Source: Stenotrophomonas acidaminiphila (GTDB lineage: Bacteria; Pseudomonadota; Gammaproteobacteria; Xanthomonadales; Xanthomonadaceae). Taken from it: a DNA stretch of 57,500 nt. Location: the NCBI GenBank assembly GCA_002951995.1, contig CP019797.1, positions 1-57,500 on the forward strand. The letters are read 5' to 3'. The position numbers and the translations under genes were made by a program. The notes under the pieces were generated by a model. The model searched no databases and had not been told where the DNA came from. It worked only from the letters and a program-made list of their open reading frames with translations. Positions within the stretch are counted from its first letter, which is position 1; every line of letters starts with the position of its first letter. Below, in pieces: positions 38,564 to 45,820 of the stretch.

Positions 38564-39567
38564 ATGATCAATCGCAGAAATTTTCTTGCCACCGGGCTGG
38601 GCGCGCTTGCCGCGCCGGCGCTGGTGGCCTGTGCGGGTAGTGGCCGCGGGACCGCCGGCGAGGGCCGCCTGCTCACCGCCTCCGACGTCCACGTGGCGGA
38701 CTACCCCACGGTCACCGCGGTCCGATGGATCGGGCAGCAGCTCGAGCGCGAAACCGGTGGCCGGCTGCGGCTGGCGCAGTACCACTCCGGCCAGCTAGGC
38801 CGCGAGTCGGAAGCGATCGACATGGCGCGCTTCGGCGCCATCGACATCACCCGGGTCTACTCGGGGCATTGAACAACGCGTTCCCGTTGACCCGCGCGCT
38901 GTGCCTGCCCTACGTGTTCGATTCGGTCGCGCACATGCGCCGCGCGCTGGACGGCGGCATTGCCGACGCGGTGCTGGCCGGCTTCGAGCAGCGCGGCCTG
39001 GTCGGCCTGGCGATCTACGATTCCGGCGCGCGCTGCTTCTACAACACCAGGCATCCGATCGTGGCGCCGCGCGACCTGCACGGCCTGAAGCTGCGCGTGG
39101 CCAGCTCGGACATCTTCCTGCAGCTGATGCGCCTGTTCGGCGCCAACCCGACGCCGATGTCGCTGGGCGACACGTTCTCCGGCATGGAGACGCACATGAT
39201 CGACGGCGCCGAGAACAACATGCGCAGCTTCCACTCCAGCCGCCACTTCGAGGCCGCGCACTACTGGTCCGAAAGCCAGCATTCGCATGCGCCGGACGTG
39301 CTGCTGATGTCGCGGCGCAGCTTCGACGCGCTGGCGCCGGGCGACCGCCGCCTGCTGCTGGAGCTGGCGCGGCAGTCGGTGCAGGTGATGCGTGGCGAAT
39401 GGGATGCGTCCGAGGACAAGGCGCGGCAAGCGGTGCTGGCGCACGGCGTGAAGGCCAACGCGGTGGACATCGCCGCGTTCCGCGAGGCCGCCGCGCCGCT
39501 GCTGCGCGATTTCCTGCAGCAGCCGGAGATCGCCGCCCTGCACCGCCGCATCCGCGATTTCGCCTGA
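38564..39567 (+). CDS. TRAP transporter substrate-binding protein (DctP family), apparent frameshift
   Basis: This is the periplasmic binding component that delivers an organic acid or sugar acid to the TRAP membrane subunits. The N-terminus MINRRNFLATGLG looks like a Tat lipoprotein signal with lipobox VAC. The first 100 residues (to ITRVYSG) and the remainder (LNNAFPLTRALCLPYVF through the conserved NPTPMSLGDTFSGME and VDG-like loop) are in different frames. One extra G in the four-G run at 38863-38866 restores a 334-residue DctP. GGAGGGG precedes the ATG. Homologues in uronate loci bind glucuronate or galacturonate. Confidence 0.85.
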
Positions 39568-39579
39568 GGATCCGCAGCG

Positions 39580-40098
39580 ATGACCGAAGCCACTTTCCGC
39601 AGTACCCAGGCCGGCCCGCAGCGCGCGCTGGAAGCCCTGGCCACCGTCGTCATCCACATCGCCGTCGTCGCCCTGCTGGGGCTGGTGGTGGTGCAGGGCT
39701 GGCAGGTGTTCGCCCGCTACGTGATCAACGACTCGCCCAGCTGGACCGAGCCGGTGACGCTGCTGCTGCTGAGCACCGCGATGAGCATGGGCGCGGCCGC
39801 GGGCGTGCATACCCACCGCCACTTCGGCTTCTTCCTGCTGGCCGAGCACCTCAACCCGCTGGCGCGGCGCGTGGTCGATGCGCTGGTGCCGCTGGTGGTG
39901 GCCAGCATCGGCGCGGTGATCGCCTGGTGGGGCTGGGTGCTGTGGATCGACGGCCTGCACATCAAGGCCGCCGGCGCCCACCTGCCACAGAGCGTGAACT
40001 ACCTGCCGCTGAGCCTGGGCGGCGCGCTGATGGTGGTGTTCGCGTTGAACCGGCTGTGGCTGGCGCTGCGGCCGGCCGCCATCGAAGGAGACCGCTGA
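39580..40098 (+). CDS. dctQ: TRAP transporter small membrane subunit (DctQ)
   Basis: A 172-residue membrane protein with four hydrophobic segments (about 24-46, 59-76, 98-122, 140-160), the DctQ topology. It pairs with the large subunit to form the sodium-driven TRAP permease. It starts 12 bp after the binding-protein gene and stops 3 bp before dctM. Confidence 0.9.
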   Translation: MTEATFRSTQAGPQRALEALATVVIHIAVVALLGLVVVQGWQVFARYVINDSPSWTEPVTLLLLSTAMSMGAAAGVHTHRHFGFFLLAEHLNPLARRVVDALVPLVVASIGAVIAWWGWVLWIDGLHIKAAGAHLPQSVNYLPLSLGGALMVVFALNRLWLALRPAAIEGDR

Positions 40099-40101
40099 AC
40101 C

Positions 40102-41385
40102 ATGGGTATCGCAATCCTGTTCGCGGTGTTCGCCGCGCTGCTGCTGATCGGCGTGCCGGTCGCCTATGCGCTGGCCGCCGCCGCGCTGGCCACCCTGCTC
40201 TACCTGGACCTGCCCAGCGTGGTGCTGGTGCAGCAGATCTCGGCCGGCACCGGTTCGGCCTCGCTGATCGCCATCCCGCTGTTCATCTTCGCCGGCGAGA
40301 TCATGATGCGCGGCGGCATCTCCGAGCGCCTGATCGCGCTGGCCGCGTCGCTGGTCGGGCGCCTGCGCGGCGGCCTGGGCCAGGTGTCGATCCTGTCCTC
40401 GCTGTTCTTCGGCGGCGTCTCCGGCTCGGCCATCGCCGATGTCTCGGCGGTCGGCGGCACGATGATCCCGCAGATGGTGCAGCGCGGCTACGACCGCGAC
40501 TTCGCGGTCAACGTCAGCATCACCGCGGCGCTGGTGGCATTGCTGGTGCCGCCGTCGCACAACCTGATCCTGTTCTCGGCCGCGGCCGGCGGCGGCCTGT
40601 CCATCGCCGACCTGTTCGCCGCCGGCGTGGTGCCGGCGCTGCTGATGACGGTGGTGCTGATGCTCACCGGCTACGCCGTGGCGCGGCGCCGCGGCTATGG
40701 CGTGGAAGCCTTCCCCGGCCTGCGTGCGGTACTGCTGCGGCTGGTCGCCGCGCTGCCCGGGCTGGGGCTGGTGGCGCTGATCTTCGTCGGCATCCGCGCC
40801 GGCATCTTCACCGCGGTCGAGTCGGCGGCCATCGCCGTGGTCTACGCGCTGCTGGTCACCACCGTGCTGTACCGGCAGCTGCGCTGGCGCGCGTTCCTGG
40901 ACACGGTGACCCATGCCGCGCGCAGTACCGGCGTGATCCTGTTCGTGATCGCCACCGCGGCGGTGTTCGGCTGGCTGCTGGCCTACCTGCAGGTACCGGC
41001 GGCGGCGGTGGCGTTCCTGCAGTCGTTCGCGCACAGCAAGTTCATGGTGCTGCTGATGATCGTGGTGATGCTGCTGCTGCTGGGCACGTTCATGGACCTG
41101 GCGCCGATGATCCTGATCTGCACCCCGATCTTCCTGCCGGTGGCCAAAGCCTATGGCATCGACCCGATCCACTTCGGCCTGGTGCTGGTGCTGACCGGCG
41201 GCCTGGGCCTGGTGACGCCGCCGGTGGGCTCGGTGCTGTTCATCGGCACCGCGATCGGCAAGATCACCGTCGGCCAGAGCATGAAGACGATCTGGCCGTT
41301 CTGGCTGGCCGGGCTGGGGGTGCTGCTGGTGGTGACGTTCTTCCCGCAGCTGTCGCTGTGGCTGCCGGCGCTGCTGCGCGGCTGA
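40102..41385 (+). CDS. dctM: TRAP transporter large permease subunit (DctM)
   Basis: A 427-residue DctM-family transporter with about 12 hydrophobic segments. Family blocks include IPLFIFAGEIMMRGGIS, FFGGVSGSAIADVSAVG and the late GLGLVTPPVGSVLFI. It is the channel-forming subunit of a sodium-dependent TRAP system. Operon placement with dctP and dctQ, and with uronate catabolic genes, suggests import of a free uronate or short unsaturated uronide. Confidence 0.93.
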   Translation: MGIAILFAVFAALLLIGVPVAYALAAAALATLLYLDLPSVVLVQQISAGTGSASLIAIPLFIFAGEIMMRGGISERLIALAASLVGRLRGGLGQVSILSSLFFGGVSGSAIADVSAVGGTMIPQMVQRGYDRDFAVNVSITAALVALLVPPSHNLILFSAAAGGGLSIADLFAAGVVPALLMTVVLMLTGYAVARRRGYGVEAFPGLRAVLLRLVAALPGLGLVALIFVGIRAGIFTAVESAAIAVVYALLVTTVLYRQLRWRAFLDTVTHAARSTGVILFVIATAAVFGWLLAYLQVPAAAVAFLQSFAHSKFMVLLMIVVMLLLLGTFMDLAPMILICTPIFLPVAKAYGIDPIHFGLVLVLTGGLGLVTPPVGSVLFIGTAIGKITVGQSMKTIWPFWLAGLGVLLVVTFFPQLSLWLPALLRG

Positions 41386-41588
41386 GCCGGGCCGGCCGCA
41401 ACAGTCAGGCGCCGTTTCCGGCCCGCGGCGGCGTCTCGGGCTAACATCACCGCCTGGCGCGGGTTCCCTGCCCTGCCGCCGGCGCATGCCGCCGGCAGCC
41501 ACGGGAGGCCGCCGCGCCGCTCACATCGCCGTGCCCCATGGGGGCGCGGCGCCGCCAGAACCCGTTCCGCTGGATGGTTTGCAAGGAC

Positions 41589-42647
41589 ATGTCATTGCGC
41601 AAGAAGGCCGATTCCGACGCCACGACCCGGCCGCTGGGCAGGGCCGCGACCATCAACGACATCGCGCGCCTGTCCGGTGTGTCCAAGAAGACGGTGTCGC
41701 GGATCATCAACAACTCGCCGCTGGTGCGCAAAGACACCCGCGAGAAGGTCGAGGCGCTGATGCGCGAGGTCGGCTACGCACCGGATCCGCTGGCGCGCGG
41801 GCTGGCGTTCCGGCGCTCGTTCCTGATCGGCATGGTCTACGACAACCCCACCGCGCAGTACGTGGTGGACATGCAGTACGGCGCGCTCGATGCGCTGCGC
41901 GGCTCCAGCTTCGAGCTGGTGGTGCACCCCTGCGACACCCGCAGCCCCGGTTACATCGAGGGCGTGAAGCGCTTCGTGCAGCAGCAGAAGCTGCACGGCG
42001 TGATCCTGGTGCCGCGCGCGTCCGAGGACCAGGCGCTGGCCGACATGCTGGAGGAGATCGGCTGCCGCTACACCCGCATCGCCTCGCTGCCGCTGGACGA
42101 CACCTCGCAGATGGTGATCACCCACGACCGCGACGGCGCCGCCGAGGCCGCCGATTACCTGCTTTCGCTCGGCCACCGCGACATCGCCCTGATCACAGGC
42201 CCGTCGGCCTACCGCTCGGCGCACGAGCGCACCGCCGGCTTCATCGACGCGCTGCAGCGGCGCGGCATCGAACTGCCGCCGGCGCGCATCATCGAGGCCG
42301 GCTACACCTTCGAATCGGGCGTGGCCGCGGCCGAGAAGCTGCTGCTCGGCAAGCAGCGCCCGACCGCGATCTTCACCGGCAACGACGAGATGGCCGCCGG
42401 CGTCTACAAGGTCGCCATGCGCGCCGGCATCAACATCCCGCGCGAACTGTCGGTGGTCGGCTACGACGACAGCCCGCTGGCCTCGCGGCTGTGGCCGTCG
42501 CTGACCTCGGTGCGGCGCAATACCCGCGATACCGGCCGCACCGCTGCGGCGATGCTGATCCAGCCCGAGGGCCAGGCCGCACTGCAGATCGCCAGCGTGC
42601 GCCCGCACCTGATCGTGCGCGATTCCTGCCAACCGCCCCTGGATTGA
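41589..42647 (+). CDS. LacI-family transcriptional regulator, candidate regulator of the uronate locus
   Basis: A 352-residue regulator. The LacI helix-turn-helix is at about 18-40 (TINDIARLSGVSKKTVSRII) and the hinge helix follows. The periplasmic-binding-like effector domain occupies about 70-345 (FTGNDEMAAGVY and VVGYDDSPLA blocks). AAGGA precedes the ATG at 41589. It lies between the TRAP operon and the kduD-dhuI-like unit and is the only LacI protein in the window, so it is the natural candidate for binding the four CGGTGTCAT operators. The inducer would be a pathway intermediate; this is inference. Confidence 0.87.
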   Translation: MSLRKKADSDATTRPLGRAATINDIARLSGVSKKTVSRIINNSPLVRKDTREKVEALMREVGYAPDPLARGLAFRRSFLIGMVYDNPTAQYVVDMQYGALDALRGSSFELVVHPCDTRSPGYIEGVKRFVQQQKLHGVILVPRASEDQALADMLEEIGCRYTRIASLPLDDTSQMVITHDRDGAAEAADYLLSLGHRDIALITGPSAYRSAHERTAGFIDALQRRGIELPPARIIEAGYTFESGVAAAEKLLLGKQRPTAIFTGNDEMAAGVYKVAMRAGINIPRELSVVGYDDSPLASRLWPSLTSVRRNTRDTGRTAAAMLIQPEGQAALQIASVRPHLIVRDSCQPPLD

Positions 42648-42695
42648 CCCCAAGCCATTGTTCCGGAAAGGAAAGCCAGTATTCCGCGGCGCAAA

Positions 42696-42724
42696 ATGAC
42701 ACCGGTTACCAAACTGGCTATGAT
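42696..42724 (+). promoter_or_regulatory. Promoter with overlapping LacI-type operator for the kduD unit
   Basis: ATGACA (42696-42701) and TATGAT (42719-42724) form a sigma70-type promoter with a 17-bp spacer. The operator ATGACACCGGTTACCAA (42696-42712) covers the -35 element and half of the spacer, a classical repression geometry. It lies about 130 bp upstream of the reductase ATG. Confidence 0.7.
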
Positions 42725-42850
42725 GGCCCCGCAGCGCAACCGGCGGGGCCGACCAGGACCGCCACGCGCACCCACCGCGCCGCATCGCCCACCGGGCCGG
42801 ACGCGGCACTGCAACCCACCCCCGTACCACCGCTCAGGGAGAGGAACACC

Positions 42851-43606
42851 ATGACGAATCCATTCAGCCTCGAAGGCAAGGTCGCGCTGGTAACCGGTGC
42901 CAATACCGGCCTGGGCCAGGGCATCGCGCTGGCGCTGGCCGCCGCCGGGGCCGACATCGCCGGCGCCGGCATCGTCCCGGCCGAGGAGACCGCCGGGAAG
43001 GTGCGTGCGCTGGGCCGCCGCTTCGTCAACATCGAGGCCAACCTGATCAGCATCGAACCGGTCGAGCGCGTGGTGCGCGAAGCCGTCGAGGGCCTGGGCG
43101 GGCTGGACATCCTGGTCAACAACGCCGGGTTGATCCGCCGCGCCGACGCGGTGGAGTTCAGCGAAAAGGACTGGGACGACGTGATGAACGTCAACATCAA
43201 GTCCGCGTTCTTCATGTGCCAGGCCGCCGGCAGGCATTTCATCGCCCAGGGCCGCGGCAAGATCATCAACATCGCCTCGATGCTGTCCTTCCAGGGCGGC
43301 ATCCGGGTGCCGTCCTACACCGCGTCCAAGAGCGGCATCGCCGGCATCACCCGGCTGCTGGCCAACGAGTGGGCGCAGCAGGGGGTGAACATCAACGCCA
43401 TCGCCCCCGGTTACATGGCCACCGACAACACCGCCCAGCTGCGCGCCGACGAGGACCGCAACAAGGCGATCCTGGACCGCATCCCGGCCGGCCGCTGGGG
43501 CAGGCCGGAAGACCTCGGCGGCACGGCCGTGTTCCTCGCCTCCAGCGCCTCGGACTACGTCAACGGCGCGGTCATCCCGGTCGACGGCGGCTGGCTGGCG
43601 CGCTGA
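42851..43606 (+). CDS. kduD: 2-dehydro-3-deoxy-D-gluconate 5-dehydrogenase (KduD/DhuD-type SDR)
   Basis: A 251-residue short-chain dehydrogenase that reduces 2,5-diketo-3-deoxygluconate to 2-keto-3-deoxygluconate with NAD(P)H. The cofactor motif TGANTGLG is at 15-22, NNAG is present, and the catalytic SYTASK lies near 155-160. The C-terminal VNGAVIPVDGGWLAR is typical of KduD. A purine-rich ribosome-binding site precedes the ATG. It is followed by an RpiB-fold isomerase gene, the pairing known for DhuD/DhuI. Confidence 0.92.
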   Translation: MTNPFSLEGKVALVTGANTGLGQGIALALAAAGADIAGAGIVPAEETAGKVRALGRRFVNIEANLISIEPVERVVREAVEGLGGLDILVNNAGLIRRADAVEFSEKDWDDVMNVNIKSAFFMCQAAGRHFIAQGRGKIINIASMLSFQGGIRVPSYTASKSGIAGITRLLANEWAQQGVNINAIAPGYMATDNTAQLRADEDRNKAILDRIPAGRWGRPEDLGGTAVFLASSASDYVNGAVIPVDGGWLAR

Positions 43607-43675
43607 TCCGGCATCCCCCGGCGCGCGGCCACGGCCGCGCGCCACGCATTTCCCCATCGAACAGAGAGTGACGCA

Positions 43676-44314
43676 ATGAAGATCGCCTTGATGCAGGAGT
43701 TCAGCCAGGCCGCCAAGAACCCGGTGGTGCTGGAACAGCTCCAGACCGTGGCCGCCGCGCAGGGCCACCAGGTGTTCAACGTCGGCATGGACGGCGACAA
43801 CGACCACCGCCTGACCTATATCCACCTGGGCATCTGCGCCGCGCTGCTGCTCAACGCCCGGGCCGTGGACTTCGTGGTCGCCGGCTGCGGCACCGGGCAG
43901 GGCGCGCTGATGTCGCTCAACGCCTGGCCGGGCGTGTACTGCGGTTACTGCATCGAGCCGACCGATGCCTTCCTGTTCGCCCAGGTCAACAACGGCAACG
44001 CGCTGTCGCTGCCGTTCGCCAAGGGCTACGGCTGGGGCGCGGAGATCAACATCCGCTACATCTTCGAGAAGGCTTTCGCCGGCGAGCGTGGCCAGGGCTA
44101 CCCGGCCGAGCGCCGGGAGTCGCAGATGACCAACGCCGGCATCCTGGCGCAGGTCAAGCAGGGCGCCTCGAAGGACTTCATCGCCGGCCTGAAGTCGATC
44201 GACCCGGCGCTGGTGAAGCAGGCCGTGGGCGGCGCGCGTTTCCAGCAGGCGTTCTTCGACAACGCGCAGGACGCGGAGATCGTGGCCTACGTGAAGGGCG
44301 TGCTCAGCCAGTAA
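43676..44314 (+). CDS. RpiB/LacA/LacB-family isomerase, likely DHU isomerase (DhuI-type)
   Basis: A 212-residue protein of the RpiB superfamily (VVAGCGTGQGALMSLNAWPGV contains the conserved CGTGQG active-site loop). An alternative DHU isomerase of this fold, DhuI, is described from streptococcal glycosaminoglycan loci next to a KduD-like reductase. It converts 4-deoxy-L-threo-5-hexosulose uronate to 2,5-diketo-3-deoxygluconate. The same gene pairing, and absence of a classical KduI, support that role here. GAGAG precedes the ATG. Confidence 0.82.
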   Translation: MKIALMQEFSQAAKNPVVLEQLQTVAAAQGHQVFNVGMDGDNDHRLTYIHLGICAALLLNARAVDFVVAGCGTGQGALMSLNAWPGVYCGYCIEPTDAFLFAQVNNGNALSLPFAKGYGWGAEINIRYIFEKAFAGERGQGYPAERRESQMTNAGILAQVKQGASKDFIAGLKSIDPALVKQAVGGARFQQAFFDNAQDAEIVAYVKGVLSQ

Positions 44315-44335
44315 CCGCAGCGCGTCGACGCCCAG

Positions 44336-44367
44336 GACGAAGGCGCCCGCGGGCGCCTTCGTCGTTT
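44336..44367 (+). terminator. Terminator after the kduD-isomerase unit
   Basis: GACGAAGGCGCCC pairs with GGGCGCCTTCGTC in a long GC-rich hairpin followed by GTTTCC. The T-tract is weak but the stem is strong. Confidence 0.6.
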
Positions 44368-44410
44368 CCGGGCGCCGTCCGCGATGCCCCGGCGGCACCC
44401 GGCTGGTAGC

Positions 44411-45043
44411 ATGTCCACCCCCGCAATCCAGGCGCCGTCACCCATGGCCGACTCCAACAACCCGTCCGTCACCCAGGCCCAGGCCGAGGAGGCCGTGCGC
44501 ACCCTGCTGCGCTGGGCCGGCGAAGACCCCGCCCGCGAGGGCCTGCTGGACACCCCGCGGCGGGTGGCCGAGGCCTATGGCGACTGGTTCAAGGGCTACC
44601 AGGACGATCCGCGTGAATACCTGGCGCGTACCTTCGAGGAAGTGGCCGGCTACGACGAGATGATCGTGCTGCGCGACATCGAGTACGAAAGCCACTGCGA
44701 GCACCACATGGCGCCGATCATCGGCCGCGTGCACGTGGGCTACGTGCCCAACGGCCGCGTGGTCGGCATCTCCAAGCTGGCGCGCGTGGTCGAGGCCTAT
44801 GCACGCCGCTTCCAGGTGCAGGAAAAGATGACCGCGCAGATCGCCGACGTCATCCAGGACGTGCTGCAGCCGCTGGGCGTGGGCGTGGTGGTGGAGGGCT
44901 CGCACGAGTGCATGACCACCCGCGGCATCCACAAGCGCGGCGTCAGCATGGTCACCTCGCGCATGCGCGGCAGCTTCCACGACGATGCCCGCACCCGCGC
45001 CGAGTTCCTGCGCTTCATCGAAGTGGGCCACGCGCGGCGCTGA
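44411..45043 (+). CDS. folE: GTP cyclohydrolase I
   Basis: FolE converts GTP to 7,8-dihydroneopterin triphosphate, the first step of folate (and queuosine) synthesis. The 210-residue protein has the zinc ligands Cys96 and His99 in ESHCEHHM and Cys167 in [10 protein letters not shown]. The start at 44411 gives [16 protein letters not shown] at 44444 is an alternative. A convincing ribosome-binding site is lacking for both. Confidence 0.95.
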   Translation: MSTPAIQAPSPMADSNNPSVTQAQAEEAVRTLLRWAGEDPAREGLLDTPRRVAEAYGDWFKGYQDDPREYLARTFEEVAGYDEMIVLRDIEYESHCEHHMAPIIGRVHVGYVPNGRVVGISKLARVVEAYARRFQVQEKMTAQIADVIQDVLQPLGVGVVVEGSHECMTTRGIHKRGVSMVTSRMRGSFHDDARTRAEFLRFIEVGHARR

Positions 45044-45112
45044 GCCGCGCGCCAGGCGACCGGCAGGCGCGGAGCCCGCGCCCCGCATTCCCGCGAACAT
45101 CCCGGAGAAACC

Positions 45113-45490
45113 ATGCATTACGTAGAGTTGGTGGCGTTGCTGGCAGTGGCCCAGTACCTGTTCTTCGGCGCGATGGTCGGGCGCGCGCGCGGCCGCTACG
45201 GGGTCAAGGCGCCGGCGGTCAGTGGCCACGAGGGCTTCGAGCGCGCCTACCGGGTGCAGATGAACACCCTGGAGCTGCTGGTCGCGTTGCTGCCGGCACT
45301 GTTCGTCGCCGCGCGCTTCTGGCCGGCCGCCTGGGTCGCCGGCATCGGCGCGGTGTACCTGGTCGGCCGTTTCATCTATTGGCGCGCCTACGTGAGCGCC
45401 CCGTCCAGCCGCGGGCTGGGCTTCGTATTGTCGATGCTGCCGGTGACGCTGCTGGTGCTGATGGGGCTGGCCGGCGCGCTGCTGCGCTAG
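45113..45490 (+). CDS. MAPEG-family membrane protein
   Basis: A 125-residue inner-membrane protein with four hydrophobic segments. The MAPEG block RAYRVQMNTLELLVALLP is near 43-61. Bacterial MAPEG proteins resemble microsomal glutathione transferases; the substrate is unknown. GGAGAAACC precedes the ATG. Confidence 0.87.
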   Translation: MHYVELVALLAVAQYLFFGAMVGRARGRYGVKAPAVSGHEGFERAYRVQMNTLELLVALLPALFVAARFWPAAWVAGIGAVYLVGRFIYWRAYVSAPSSRGLGFVLSMLPVTLLVLMGLAGALLR

Positions 45491-45570
45491 GGTCGGGGGC
45501 CGCCAGGAGCCGCGTTGCGCGGCACCGGGGCTGCGTTTCACGATGGACGTGTTGACGACAGGAGGTTGCG

Positions 45571-45726
45571 ATGACGATGCGCGCGTTGTTCCGCCGCCAT
45601 TGGCCCTGGCTGGCATTGCTGCTGCTGGCCGGTCTGTGGGAAATCCGCGCCGACCTGCTGGACGTGCATGACGCCACCGCGCGCCGGCTGGCCCAGCTGG
45701 ACGCGGCGCACCAGCACCGCCGGTAA
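45571..45726 (+). CDS. Small single-pass membrane protein, 51 residues
   Basis: This short gene has an ideal AGGAGG ribosome-binding site six bases before its ATG. The product starts with a basic segment (MTMRALFRRH), then one hydrophobic helix (WPWLALLLLAGLW) and a charged C-terminal helix rich in Arg, Asp and Ala. It ends just before a strong bidirectional terminator. No family is recognised. Expression is likely given the start signals. Confidence 0.6.
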   Translation: MTMRALFRRHWPWLALLLLAGLWEIRADLLDVHDATARRLAQLDAAHQHRR

Positions 45727-45762
45727 GCGGCGGCCGTCGCGGAGCGGAGCAGAGCAGCAAAA

Positions 45763-45792
45763 GACAAAGGGAGCCTGGCGGCTCCCTTTGTC
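45763..45792. terminator. Bidirectional terminator
   Basis: GACAAAGGGAGCC (45763-45775) and GGCTCCCTTTGTC (45780-45792) form a perfect 13-bp stem with loop TGGC between the rightward small membrane gene and a leftward receptor gene. Confidence 0.8.
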
Positions 45793-45820
45793 GTCCTGTC
45801 GGCGTTGCCGGTGCCGCGGC

